The position numbers and the translations under genes were made by a program. Positions 40,257 to 50,551 of a stretch of DNA of 64,000 nucleotides are shown here, in pieces. Location: assembly GCF_017916325.1 (NCBI RefSeq), contig NC_090156.1, positions 676,001 to 740,000 on the forward strand, read 5' to 3'. The stretch's first letter is position 1; each line of letters begins with the position of its first letter. The stretch is from Leishmania martiniquensis. Its lineage: Eukaryota; Euglenozoa; Kinetoplastea; Trypanosomatida; Trypanosomatidae. Under the pieces are notes generated by a model. The model was not told where the DNA came from, did not search any database, and saw nothing but the letters and a program-made list of their open reading frames with translations.

Positions 40257-40468
40257 TGCTTGATTCTTTGTGCCTCATGTCACTTTGGGCTCCCCTATCT
40301 CCGACCTTCGCCTTTCTTCTGCGCACACACTTTGCCTCCCACATGGGTTCTTTCGCTCTTCATATGGATACGTCGCTTTCATGGTTTTCCACTGCATAAG
40401 CTACGAGTTTCTGCCTTTCGTTTCATGTGATAGTCCTGCGATCTGAGTAGTCTTTCTCTGTCTTGGCA
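40257..40468 (+). promoter_or_regulatory. Leader and splice-acceptor zone of CBF5
   Basis: The stretch is T/C-rich, with several candidate AG acceptors in the 50 bases before the ATG at 40469, including GAGTAG before a TCTTTCTCTGTCTTGG run. Confidence 0.4.
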
Positions 40469-41761
40469 ATGGGCAAAAAGAGAGTTGGAGAGATCCAGCG
40501 CCATGAGGACTTTTGCATTCCCGTTGGGGAGAAGGACCCAAACAGCGCGCTACCACCTGAAGAATGGCCACTGCTGCTTAAGAACTATGATAAGATGAAC
40601 GTTCGCTGTAGCCATTTCACCTTGCTCGACTGTGGCTGGTCTCCGCTGCGGCGCCCCTTATCCGAGTACATCAAGTACGGGATGATCAACATGGATAAGC
40701 CTTCCAACCCTAGCTCTCACGAGGTTGTCTCCTGGATCAAACGCATTTTGAAGTGTGACAAGACTGGCCACGCTGGTACATTGGATCCAAAGGTGACTGG
40801 TGCCTTAATCATTTGCATTGACCGTGCCACACGATTGGTGAAGTCTCAGCAGAACGCCGGTAAGACGTACATTGGCGTACTGCGCCTTCACGATACAGTA
40901 AGTCAAAAGAAGGTGGATGCTGCTCTTCAGCGACTAACGGGCCCATGCTTCCAGCGTCCTCCTCTGATCGCGGCAGTTAAGCGCCAGCTCCGCATTCGCA
41001 GCATCTACTCGAACCAGCTGATTGAGTATGACAAGCACCGGCACTTGGCTGTCTTCGAGACGCACTGCGAGGCTGGTACGTACATTCGTACCCTTTGTGT
41101 GCATCTGGGCCTCATCCTCGGCGCTGGTGGCCACATGGAAGAGCTGCGTCGCATTCGGACTGGTGTCATAACGGAGAATGATCATCTCTCCACCATGCAT
41201 GACGTCATGGACGCTCAGTGGCTCTACGAGAACGAAAAGGATGACACTTACCTGCGTCGCGTCATCCTGCCGTGCGAATACCTGCTGTCGAACCACAAGC
41301 GCATTGTCGTGAAGGACTCTGCTGTCAACGCTGTGTGCTATGGCGCGAAGCTGATGATTCCAGGTCTTGCGCGCTTCGACAATGGCATTGAGCGCGACGA
41401 TGTCGTAGTGCTGATGACCACGAAAGGTGAGGCTATCGCACTGGCGTATGCAGAGATGACCACGTCTCAGATGGCCTCTGTTGACCATGGCATCGTTGCG
41501 CGAAGCAAGCGTGTGATCATGGATCGTGACACATACCCGCGCCGCTGGGGTCTTGGCCCGATCGCTGTGAAGAAGCGTTCAATGATGAAGGACGGCCTAT
41601 TGGACAAGTACGGTCGCCCCCAGTCGAACACCCCATCGGACTGGTTCTACGTCGACTACGGAGGCGTTAGGACAAACGCGGAAGGTGTCCAATACGGTCA
41701 GGCTCCGTCCAAGATGAGCGGTGTGAAGCGCCAGCGCGTGTCCAACTCGGATGACGATTAG
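40469..41761 (+). CDS. CBF5: Cbf5/dyskerin rRNA pseudouridine synthase
   Basis: This encodes 430 residues from the ATG at 40469. A DKCLD-like N-terminal segment is followed by the TruB catalytic domain with [14 protein letters not shown]; the Asp near residue 106 is the nucleophile. [18 protein letters not shown] and [19 protein letters not shown] complete the fold. A PUA domain lies at about 290-365 ([21 protein letters not shown]). Cbf5 is the catalytic subunit of H/ACA snoRNPs and modifies rRNA, including the many pseudouridines of trypanosomatid rRNA. The Lys-rich KKE tail of the yeast protein is absent; the end is acidic (SNSDDD). Confidence 0.95.
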   Translation: MGKKRVGEIQRHEDFCIPVGEKDPNSALPPEEWPLLLKNYDKMNVRCSHFTLLDCGWSPLRRPLSEYIKYGMINMDKPSNPSSHEVVSWIKRILKCDKTGHAGTLDPKVTGALIICIDRATRLVKSQQNAGKTYIGVLRLHDTVSQKKVDAALQRLTGPCFQRPPLIAAVKRQLRIRSIYSNQLIEYDKHRHLAVFETHCEAGTYIRTLCVHLGLILGAGGHMEELRRIRTGVITENDHLSTMHDVMDAQWLYENEKDDTYLRRVILPCEYLLSNHKRIVVKDSAVNAVCYGAKLMIPGLARFDNGIERDDVVVLMTTKGEAIALAYAEMTTSQMASVDHGIVARSKRVIMDRDTYPRRWGLGPIAVKKRSMMKDGLLDKYGRPQSNTPSDWFYVDYGGVRTNAEGVQYGQAPSKMSGVKRQRVSNSDDD

Positions 41762-43026
41762 GGTGCCTCTTGTCTCCCCCTCATTCCCCATCCTGCGTCT
41801 TTCTCTACCCTGAGGTGGTAAGATCTCAGGTGTGTGTGTGTGTGGAGGCAGGAGGGAAGGAAAAGAGAAGGTGTGCGCGGTGACGAGGCTTTGCACAAAC
41901 GCCAAAGAAAAGCTGCAGGTGGAGGAAGTTTATCACTTACCCAACGCTTACGTGCACGTGCGTGTGCGTGGCTGCGTATATTTGTTTTGCTTTTGGCTTC
42001 TGTGTTGTCTGACGTTCAGACTAAGCGAATCTAATTTTAAGTCACTCTCCGTTTGAGTTTGCGTGTCGGTGTGCAATGATTTCTCTTTCAATCGATGGGT
42101 TGATCATTGTTTTTCTTTCTTCTCCTTTCCCCTTTGCCAAACGGGCTAAACTGCCGAAAGAAGAAAAGTGAGACGCACTTGAGATCCGTGAATGCTGTCT
42201 GCGTGCGTCTGCGTGTCATCGGTTTCGTTGCGCTGCATCACGGCCACCTCACGACGCACTTCCACCTGACTAGAATACATTCAGGGTGATACTCTCATGC
42301 AACCTTGTCATGCCTGCATTGCTCCTCCCTTCCATCAAAGCGCTGAGGGAAAACAAAAGCTGCACTGGAGCTGTCGGCGTCGTGGAATGAAGTAGGTGAG
42401 TATGGCGGGGCACAAGTGTGTGCGTGTGCAGTGCGAGGGTGCAGTTCCGGCCTCACCCCCTCTTTCCCCCCTTGCGCTTGCCAAATCCGATGAATGTGAT
42501 GCACGCACATGCGTATGATCTGAGCACGACTCGAGTGGGAGCAAACGAGGCATAAAAAACTGAAAAGTAGAGTGAAATTGTTCTTTACTTGGAAGAAACA
42601 CCGAAGGACACGGTGGCCGTCGCTACTGTGGTTTGCCACAGTGCTCCAGAGACAGGGTGTCGCTGCCATATGGCATTCCATAGGACGTCCCGAAAACGTC
42701 TCCACCATGGGCGAGCTGACCTATGCCACTGCGTAGGCGTCAAAGCCTCTGGTGCGCCTGCATCACTGACATCTCGGCCGAGAGAGGACTCGCTGAATGC
42801 GGCAGCGTTGATGCCCGAACGGGCAAACAAGAAACGAAAGGCAAGCGGTTCTTTATCTGCCTCCTCTCCTTTTTTGGCTCACGTTCAATCGCTAATGTGC
42901 TCGATGCGCCGCACACGTTTCGAACTTTCCCTCTGTTTGTCCTGTCTCCCTTTGTGTCCGTCCTCTCCCTTCCGCCGCCCCCCCCCCACACGTGAATTTG
43001 CCCCCTTTCCGCCGCCTGTTTCTGAC
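41762..43026. other. Intergenic with GT run and C10 tract
   Basis: A GT run lies at about 41830-41843 and a C10 tract at 42978-42987. The last 250 bases are strongly C/T-rich. No gene is supported. The minus-strand frames here are Ser/Arg-rich artefacts. Confidence 0.45.
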
Positions 43027-43062
43027 CCTTATTCTTCTCTTCACCGCTTTCCTTCTCCCCAG
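43027..43062 (+). promoter_or_regulatory. Putative spliced-leader acceptor of the ATP synthase gamma gene
   Basis: A near-unbroken pyrimidine tract (CTTATTCTTCTCTTCACCGC and onward) ends in CCCCAG at 43061-43062, giving a leader of about 80 bases before the ATG at 43143. Confidence 0.65.
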
Positions 43063-43142
43063 TGACTCCCTTCTCAACGTAAAGTGAACAGCTGTTTTCA
43101 CCAGGAAGCAAGAGCCGTAATCGCCAACGTCCCCGCTTCAAA

Positions 43143-44054
43143 ATGTCTGGCAGACTTCGTCTCTACAAGGAGAAGCTGGACGGCTACAACCGCTTCTACT
43201 CCATTGTGAAGACGATCAAGATGGTGACGCTGGCCAAGTTCCGCATGGCACAGGCGCGCATTAAGACGCGTGACTACACCCTTCGCTATACCGAGAAGGC
43301 TTTTAGTAGGCCCGGCCAGCTTATTGGGGACTCGCCGCAGGCCAAGACAGTATACATCCCTGTGATGACAAACCGTGGATCGTGCGGTGCTCTCAATAGC
43401 AACGTTGTGAAGGTAATCGACAGCGTTGCCTCTAGCCGCGCCTACCTCATGCCTCTTGGGAAGAGGGGTATCGAGGCCCTCTCGAAGCTATACCCATCTT
43501 CCTTCCGTATGGGCATTGTGAACGACATGCACGAGCCGATGCACTTCGCGTACGCCACGTACGTGTGGGAGAACGCGCAACAGCTGTGCCCCGAGGCTGA
43601 CCGCTTTCACATTCTTTTTCACCGCTGTGTGAGCGCTGGTTCGCAGAAGCAGTGCTACTACAACATTCCTGCCTACGATAAGTGGAAGGAGGATCTCGCT
43701 GACGCCTCCAGCACCGAGAACCAGAAGAGTCGCTACCTCTTCGCCAATGCGCTGCTGAACGAAGACGAGCAGATGATTCGAGACTTCTACGATTTTCACG
43801 CCACTTTGGCCATCCTGAACGCTGTGTGCGAAAACGAGCTCTCGGAGCAGGCTGCGCGCCTGGTTGCCGTTGAGGGACAGCTTTCCAACATCAGCACTCT
43901 GCAACAAAAGACGAGCTCCTTGTACAACAAGACTCGCCAGAGCAGCATTACCTCCTCGCTGATAGAGATTATCTCGGCTATGACATCTCTCGAGGGCAAC
44001 GCGGCAAAGGGTGTGCGGAGGACGAACTTCTGGGAGAGTGCACGCATGAAGTAG
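43143..44054 (+). CDS. Mitochondrial ATP synthase F1 gamma subunit
   Basis: This encodes 303 residues. Gamma is the rotating central stalk that couples proton flow to ATP synthesis or hydrolysis. The N-terminal coiled coil is clear (MSGRLRLYKEKLDGYNRFYS, then IVKTIKMVTLAKFRMAQARI). The signature TNRGSCGALNSNVVK lies in the Rossmann-like core, and the C-terminal helix has LSEQAARLVAVEGQLSNIST and NKTRQSSITSSLIEIISAM. No cleavable presequence is obvious. It is the second mitochondrial gene after KPAP2 in the rightward unit. Length and motifs are normal. Confidence 0.93.
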   Translation: MSGRLRLYKEKLDGYNRFYSIVKTIKMVTLAKFRMAQARIKTRDYTLRYTEKAFSRPGQLIGDSPQAKTVYIPVMTNRGSCGALNSNVVKVIDSVASSRAYLMPLGKRGIEALSKLYPSSFRMGIVNDMHEPMHFAYATYVWENAQQLCPEADRFHILFHRCVSAGSQKQCYYNIPAYDKWKEDLADASSTENQKSRYLFANALLNEDEQMIRDFYDFHATLAILNAVCENELSEQAARLVAVEGQLSNISTLQQKTSSLYNKTRQSSITSSLIEIISAMTSLEGNAAKGVRRTNFWESARMK

Positions 44055-44993
44055 GCGATGTGCAATGCAGTGCCGGCGCCTGGATGGGTGGCTTCCCACC
44101 CCACTGTCGCCCGCGCCCAAGTACCTCAATGTGTCTCCTGTGGTGTAGCGCTTCCCTCGTGCAGAGGTTGTTTCCCTTTGGCTTCCTCGTAAGACAGCTG
44201 TGTCTTTTCGCCCTCACCTCTGTGCGTGCAAGAGAAGACGCACTGACACAGGACTGCTTCGCGCATGCACACCGAGAGGAGTACCTTTTAGCACTGTTTT
44301 TCGTTTTGTTAGGAATATCGGTGGATGCCGCATTACACATTGGTAGGAGTAAAGCCCCGTCACAAAGGGGAAGACGGGGGCTAATGCGAAAAAAAAAAGG
44401 AACGCGGGGCGCGTGAAACTGATGTTCTCTCCTCACACCCCCCTGGAGCACTCACTGTTTTTTGTTTTCCTCGCTCACCACTTCCTTTATTTCGTATGGG
44501 TTCTTAGGAGGCGTTCGTGTGAGACTCTGACGAGTCGTTGCTCCTAACCTGCGCTGAGTGGCCTGTGCGGCTGCCGGAAGCAGTCTCTTGCCTGCATCGG
44601 CTGTGCTGCGCAGTCTGCCTCTCCCTACCCTCTCACTGTCTTCAAAGGAACGACAGTGTCATTGGCAGTGGTGACAATGCTGAAGGAGAGAGAACTGTAT
44701 GTCTCTGTCTTTCTCTATTTCGGGTGAGACCGAGTAAGAGATCGACATGTGGACAAAGCAGTAGGGAGGGTGAGAGGGTCTTTGCGTCACGGCGGCACGC
44801 TTCCTTCTGTTGCCCTTGCTAAAGCGCTTTCCTTGAGCCCATCTGCGCGGGAGTGCATTCCTTCGCACGAGGCCATCTCCCAGTGCACCTTATCATCCGC
44901 TCTATCTCCTCCGCTATCGTTGTCCTCTCTGTTACCACCCCACGCTGGTGCTGAATTCAACTAAACCTTCCCAACGCGCATCAACAGGTTCCA
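44055..44993. other. Intergenic
   Basis: The 3' UTR of the gamma gene and leader of eS6; C/T-rich from about 44880 on, with AG acceptor candidates such as CATCAACAG at about 44982-44990. Nothing else seen. Confidence 0.45.
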
Positions 44994-45743
44994 ATGAAGC
45001 TTAACATCGCGTACCCCCGAAACGGGACGGTGAAGCAGTTCGATATCTCGGACGAGGTGCTCCGCCGGGTGCAGCTGCAGGACTACCACCTCGGCAACGA
45101 GGTTGACGGCTCCATCTTTGGCAGCGAGTTCAAGGGCTACATCTTCCGCCTGCGCGGTGGCTCGGATAAGGATGGCTTCCCGATGGTGCCCGGCGTGCTC
45201 GCCCCCAGCCGTGTGTCGTTGCTGCTGAAGCGCGGTGCGATCGGCTTCAACACCTTCCGCGGCTACCAGGGTGAGCGCCGTCGCAAGAACGTTCGCGGAT
45301 GCGTGCTCGCGAGCGACATTGCGGTGCTGAACGTGACCATCTCCAAGGTCGGTGACCAGCCCATCGAGGGTGTGACGGACATCACGGCGCCCCGCCGCCT
45401 GGGCCCGAAGCGCGCGAGCAAGATCCGCAAGCTGTTCAATCTGTCCCGTACGGAGGACGTGCGAAAGTACGTGGTTCGTCGCCGCGTCGCCAAGAGCGGA
45501 AAGAAGGACCGTCTGAAGGCCCCAAAGATTCAGCGCCTCATTACGCCGAAGATCAAGGCCCGCCGTGCCAAGAAGGCTAAGGATGCCATTGCCAAGGTGC
45601 GGGCGTCTGCCGCTGAGCGTCGTGAGTACCTGCGCCTGATTGCCTCCAACCGCCGCGCACTGCGCCAGCGCGAGCACTCCAAGAAGCACACCCGCAAGGT
45701 GCACGCCCAGCGCGCCGAGGTGGCTGCGTTCCAGAAGAAGTAA
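44994..45743 (+). CDS. RPS6: 40S ribosomal protein eS6
   Basis: This encodes 249 residues, full length. It starts MKLNIAYPRNGTVKQFDISD and has LRGGSDKDGFPMVPGVLAPS, LLKRGAIGFNTFRGYQGERR and PRRLGPKRASKIRKLFNLS. The C-terminal helix is long and basic but has no RRRLSSLR-type phosphorylation cluster at the end, where animals carry the S6-kinase sites; here it ends KVHAQRAEVAAFQKK. It is a small-subunit ribosomal protein. A reverse-strand frame of similar length is a shadow. Confidence 0.95.
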   Translation: MKLNIAYPRNGTVKQFDISDEVLRRVQLQDYHLGNEVDGSIFGSEFKGYIFRLRGGSDKDGFPMVPGVLAPSRVSLLLKRGAIGFNTFRGYQGERRRKNVRGCVLASDIAVLNVTISKVGDQPIEGVTDITAPRRLGPKRASKIRKLFNLSRTEDVRKYVVRRRVAKSGKKDRLKAPKIQRLITPKIKARRAKKAKDAIAKVRASAAERREYLRLIASNRRALRQREHSKKHTRKVHAQRAEVAAFQKK

Positions 45744-46550
45744 GCTGACTTGCAGTGAACCACGTATACGGAGCGACGGCCATGAGCGCCTTCTCTTTTT
45801 TTTCGTTTCTTCTTTTCATTTCCTCCGAGCCAAACAAGCAACTATACAACGATTAGCAGAGCGTTGAGAGTTACAGCGGGGGTGTCTCAGTCCAGAGTTG
45901 AGACAGCAACGTGAGGTGTGCAGGCGTGTTCCGCAATGCTCTCAAATGGATGGGGGGCGCTCTGCGTTTGTATCTACGTGTGCTGAGTTCTCAAATGGTG
46001 AGGCAGGGCGCTGTGGAGGGATAGGGGAGGGTGAGTGGACGAAGTCCGAGAGGATGTCCCTTAGCGGGTAAAGTGGGCCAGACAGACGCGACTCACCGCA
46101 CTGTTCCCTTACTTCTCTTTCTTCTACCCACTTGTGCGGAGCCCAACCTCGCCTTCGGAGGCCTATGCACACACAGGTCGGCATGCGCGCGCTTCCGACA
46201 CATCCCCCTTTGCGTGCTTGCAGCCAATCGCTCGCGGGGAAAGAGAAACAACGTGCATCCCTCACAGGTCCCTCTTGCTGGACTGCCCATGCGCCCACTT
46301 CACCCCTCTCTGCTACTCATCTCTCTTGAATCACAACTCAGAATTTTCATCTGTGCCAGTTTTGTCGCAGGGATAAGATCAAGCAAACGTTCCTTCTTCC
46401 TCTTTCTCCTGGGCTATTGCCTTCCTTCTGCGTGGGTCTGCGCTCACCCACCTTCACCCCCTACTCAGCTACTTTCTTTTCCCAGCACCTCTCCCCCTAT
46501 ACACACAGAGAGAAGTTCTCTGATCTTTAGGATTTCTGTGCTACCCTCAC
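45744..46550. other. Intergenic upstream of the first proteolipid copy
   Basis: The first 300 bases hold the 3' UTR of eS6. From 46080 on the plus strand is C/T-rich. No further gene seen. The sequence upstream of 46551 differs from that upstream of the second copy. Confidence 0.45.
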
Positions 46551-46556
46551 CCTTAG
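46551..46556 (+). promoter_or_regulatory. Putative spliced-leader acceptor, first proteolipid copy
   Basis: CCTTAG follows a T/C-rich tract, about 90 bases before the ATG at 46647. The identity with the second copy begins at this CCTTAG. Confidence 0.5.
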
Positions 46557-46646
46557 CTTCCAACGTTGCATTAGTGCCTATCAGCCTCGACAGCGCTATA
46601 CGCACGCTCATCCCTTCTTTTACCATAGGGAACAAGTCTTTCAGCT

Positions 46647-47216
46647 ATGAAGTACCAAATTGCAAGCGTTGTGGCTGCCGCCGCGGTGTGCGGCGGCGTC
46701 GCTGCCGTGTCGTGCGACGACAAGTACCCGCAGTCGGCAGCCTTCTTCGGCTCGATGGGCTGCGCGTCCGCGCTGATCTTTGCCAATCTGGGGTCTGCCT
46801 ACGGAACGGCCAAGTCCGGCGTCGGCGTTGCGCACCTGGGCATCTTGCACGCCGACCGCATCATGCGTGGTATTGTTCCGGTGGTCATGGCTGGCATCCT
46901 TGGCATTTATGGGCTGATTGTGTCCGTGATTATCAACAACAACATCAAGACGGATGACAACTCGTATTCATCGTTCTCGGGCTACCTGCACTTTGGCGCT
47001 GGTCTGGCTGCCGGCCTGTCGTCTCTCGCGGCCGGCCTGTCGATCGGTATTGCTGGCGACGCGTCTGCGCGCGCGTACGGTAAGCAGGAGAAGATCTTCG
47101 TTGCCATGATTCTGATGCTCATTTTTGCAGAGGCGCTGGGCCTGTACGGCCTCATCATCGCGCTTCTGATGAACAACACGGCTGGAAAGGTGGCTGGCGG
47201 CTGTCAGCAGGCGTAG
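46647..47216 (+). CDS. V-type ATPase proteolipid subunit c, copy 1
   Basis: This encodes 189 residues. Four membrane helices form a duplicated hairpin pair: FFGSMGCASALIFANLGSAY, GIVPVVMAGILGIYGLIVSV, FGAGLAAGLSSLAAGLSIGI and the last with IFAEALGLYGLIIALLMNN. The Glu in the last helix (about residue 162) is the proton carrier of the V0 ring. Compared with the usual c subunit, about 25 hydrophobic residues are added at the N-terminus (MKYQIASVVAAAAVCGGVAA); these resemble a signal peptide or an extra span. V-ATPases acidify acidocalcisomes and endosomes. A second copy with the same coding sequence lies 1946 bases downstream. Confidence 0.93.
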   Translation: MKYQIASVVAAAAVCGGVAAVSCDDKYPQSAAFFGSMGCASALIFANLGSAYGTAKSGVGVAHLGILHADRIMRGIVPVVMAGILGIYGLIVSVIINNNIKTDDNSYSSFSGYLHFGAGLAAGLSSLAAGLSIGIAGDASARAYGKQEKIFVAMILMLIFAEALGLYGLIIALLMNNTAGKVAGGCQQA

Positions 47217-47218
47217 CA

Positions 47219-48496
47219 GCTGGTACACGTACTGTTGCGTGGCGAGGTCTCTTCTTCTCTTACCTGTGCGCGCTGGCGCTAGCGTGCGTCTGTATAAGTA
47301 ATGGTGTACCTGTGTGCGCCCCTTGATGCGTTGCTGTCGATCGATGGGTCACTTTTGCCTTTAGCGGGCAATGCGCACACGACTGATGGTGGCGCTGAAG
47401 CACGACGCCGAGCGGCATTGCTCTCTTTGCTAATAGGGGGCTTCACGCAGAAGCATTGTCTCTACTTGCTTCGAGTCGCTTCCAGCTGCCCATCCACTAC
47501 GAGCGTCTCGTTTTGATGTTACACGATGCCTGGTACTGCAAGAAGAGCAGATATACACTGGTAGCTAGACGGCAGTCCAGTGATGTGTGCACAGGCGTTT
47601 TTTTTTTAGCACACACACACATATATATGGAGATGAGCGAGTAGGGGCGTGCTACTTTTTTGATGCGTGTTGCTGCTGTACCTCAGATGCATTCCACGCT
47701 CCTCTCTGATTCCTGTCACCACAACCCCATCTTCGATCTCTTCCTTACTTTGCATAATGAGTATGGTGCACCGATCGGAAGAAAGCACAGTGGAAGGAAG
47801 GGAAAGGAAAGGTGAGGGGGAGTGATACGAGGATGCGGAGGCGTGTACTCTGAGCGCGCAGTGCATGTTTGTGTCTGTGAGCCTGTGGCTCCGCAGGTGT
47901 GACTGTCGTTGCCTCCATCCTTCTGCAGCTGTTTACGTTTTGCCGATTGTCTCTGTGGTGCCCTTTTCCCCCTTCAACAACATTTATTGCATTAGCGTCT
48001 CTTGCCTCTTCTCTGTGTGTGTGCGCCTTCTGCGTGGGGGCGATCGATTACCGGCCTTTTTTGTCCTTCCAAACGACCGAAGCAGGCAAGCAAAAACAAT
48101 TAAAGGAAAAAACGACCGGCGCGATGCACACGTAGACGTGTGCCAGACTCGCAGACCCATGCTGTGAGTCTGCTAATGGTGGACACACACTTTTGCTGTT
48201 GAGGGCGCCCCAAATTTTGATCAGGTAAGCCACTCGTGAGTGGAAACGAAAGACGCTTATGTCTCTGTTTGCCAGACAGTCGCCGAGGCCAGCTTCTTCC
48301 TTCTCTCTCCATGCGCATGGCTTCTCCCCTTCACTGATTCTTCTGATGCGAGGACCCTCTCCCTTTTCACCTGCGCGATTCTTCTCCCTTCTCTTGTTCC
48401 GCAATTTTTTGCTCTCTCGTGCCCTTTGGGTCACGTGGTCGCGCAGTAATCTGTCGTGGTAGCAGTTTCTCGGTGCCCTACTTCCCCTCGCTCTCT
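47219..48496. other. 3' UTR and spacer of proteolipid copy 1
   Basis: This is 1.3 kb of non-coding sequence with an AC/AT run at about 47610-47628 next to a T run. It is the copy-specific 3' UTR, unlike that of copy 2. Confidence 0.45.
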
Positions 48497-48502
48497 CCTT
48501 AG
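48497..48502 (+). promoter_or_regulatory. Putative spliced-leader acceptor, second proteolipid copy
   Basis: CCTTAG, preceded by TCCCCTCGCTCTCT. It is the first shared sequence with copy 1 and lies about 90 bases before the ATG at 48593. Confidence 0.5.
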
Positions 48503-48592
48503 CTTCCAACGTTGCATTAGTGCCTATCAGCCTCGACAGCGCTATACGCACGCTCATCCCTTCTTTTACCATAGGGAACAAGTCTTTCAGCT

Positions 48593-49162
48593 ATGAAGTA
48601 CCAAATTGCAAGCGTTGTGGCTGCCGCCGCGGTGTGCGGCGGCGTCGCTGCCGTGTCGTGCGACGACAAGTACCCGCAGTCGGCAGCCTTCTTCGGCTCG
48701 ATGGGCTGCGCGTCCGCGCTGATCTTTGCCAATCTGGGGTCTGCCTACGGAACGGCCAAGTCCGGCGTCGGCGTTGCGCACCTGGGCATCTTGCACGCCG
48801 ACCGCATCATGCGTGGTATTGTTCCGGTGGTCATGGCTGGCATCCTTGGCATTTATGGGCTGATTGTGTCCGTGATTATCAACAACAACATCAAGACGGA
48901 TGACAACTCGTATTCATCGTTCTCGGGCTACCTGCACTTTGGCGCTGGTCTGGCTGCCGGCCTGTCGTCTCTCGCGGCCGGCCTGTCGATCGGTATTGCT
49001 GGCGACGCGTCTGCGCGCGCGTACGGTAAGCAGGAGAAGATCTTCGTTGCCATGATTCTGATGCTCATTTTTGCAGAGGCGCTGGGCCTGTACGGCCTCA
49101 TCATCGCGCTTCTGATGAACAACACGGCTGGAAAGGTGGCTGGCGGCTGTCAGCAGGCGTAG
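48593..49162 (+). CDS. V-type ATPase proteolipid subunit c, copy 2
   Basis: The protein has the same sequence as copy 1 (189 residues). The identity block is 668 bases (48497-49164 against 46551-47218) and covers the presumed leader, the whole coding region and two bases after the stop. Recent duplication or gene conversion would explain it. The two genes should give mRNAs with the same leader and coding region but different 3' UTRs, which in trypanosomatids allows separate regulation. The Glu in the last helix and the N-terminal hydrophobic leader are as in copy 1. Confidence 0.93.
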   Translation: MKYQIASVVAAAAVCGGVAAVSCDDKYPQSAAFFGSMGCASALIFANLGSAYGTAKSGVGVAHLGILHADRIMRGIVPVVMAGILGIYGLIVSVIINNNIKTDDNSYSSFSGYLHFGAGLAAGLSSLAAGLSIGIAGDASARAYGKQEKIFVAMILMLIFAEALGLYGLIIALLMNNTAGKVAGGCQQA

Positions 49163-49164
49163 CA

Positions 49165-50551
49165 TCTGACATATGTATGGGTTGCTCAACGGTGACGAGG
49201 CTGGTGCAGGTAGTGTACAGGAATTTTCCCTCCCATTTCATGCGATTCAGAGGTGCCGGTGAGGGCGCGCACAAGCACCGGGTACCTTGCGCGGTTCACA
49301 CACACACACACTCACACCTACACACAAGGCCACAGACTCTCGAACAGCATTTCATGTGCGGAGAGTTTCTCCTGTAGCCATGCTGATTCTTTTCTTCCGT
49401 GATTCCTCGATTGACTTCGTCTCGGCCAGACAAGTGAGAAATGTTTGCCAGCGTGCCTTTATTATCGCTCCCTCCACCACTGCTTTTACCATTGGTGCTG
49501 ACGAGAAGCGCGCTGTCATGTGTCATTGTGCTCGCACCCTCTTGCGCCGCTGACGCCTTTTCGTTTCGGTTGCCGCTGGTGAAGGAGTTGTGGATGACGC
49601 TTTTGTTGTTCGTAGGAACCGGGGTGAAAGAAAAAAGAGAGACTGCAATAATGGGAAGAGAAGCCCGCATAATGCACCCCATAGTCGATTCGGTGTTGTT
49701 TCGTTCGCCTTCTGTGAGTTGCAGCCGAGAGTACGTGCGCGTGGGCATACATATGTGTGAGCAACTTCGTATGACTTCATTTGTCCTCGAGCGCCCGATG
49801 CGGATGGGGATGACGTGGAGTGATTGCACGTGATTGAGGAAACATATCAAGCCTTCCCAATGAAGGCGCTGTGATAGAGGCTTGCCGCACCTTTTTTTTA
49901 GCTTATGGGCACACAGGCCGGCAGTGGGGCGTGTGTGTGGAGGCAGCTATGCCTCACCGTTTCTTCGACTCGCTCTCTCGAGGAGTGATTTTGCGTGATT
50001 GCCATTCAGCGCAGTTGGTCAAGGACTTCGTATGTGCGCGCTCGTCTTCACTTCTCGGGTTATGTTTCTCTCTTCCTTACCGCATTTCTACAGCCAACAG
50101 GTACAGGCAGCGAACCCAGACGTGCTTACGCCGGCCCACAAAGTCCTTTTCGACTCGTAAGCAGAACACCTACGGCTGCTCTTCCACATGAGCATATCTA
50201 CATGGGCACTACATCTATCATCTCTTTTCCTTTGCGGCCACCATCTGTTGTATTCTCGTGGCCTCCATTGCCGAGCAGGTTAGCTTCCAGTCATTGCCCC
50301 CGCCCTTTTTTTCTCCCTCTCCTTCATTTGCCGAATACGCATGGGATTTCATGCCGTGCCACGCAGGTCCCTCTTTCACTTGCTCTCGCGTCTCCCTCCG
50401 TCACGCCCTAGGTTTTTTTCCCTGAGCTGCTGCACGAGCGCGCAGGGGTACGCGCGTCTACATCGCTTTCTGTTTTTCATATGGCAGCCCTTCACCGTGC
50501 TCGGCTGTGCTGTCACGCTGATCACGCGCGGGGGGTAACTTCGTGGGATGT
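49165..50551. other. Intergenic
   Basis: An AC run lies at about 49297-49312, in the 3' UTR of proteolipid copy 2. The final 300 bases are C/T-rich. A 184-codon minus-strand frame at 49296-49850 is on the wrong strand and biased. Confidence 0.45.

Noticed and set aside
44961..45704. 247-codon frame antisense to eS6
   Set aside because: Shadow of the GC-rich third positions of eS6; opposite to the direction of transcription.
49296..49850. 184-codon minus-strand frame
   Set aside because: Wrong strand for this cluster and without recognisable features.
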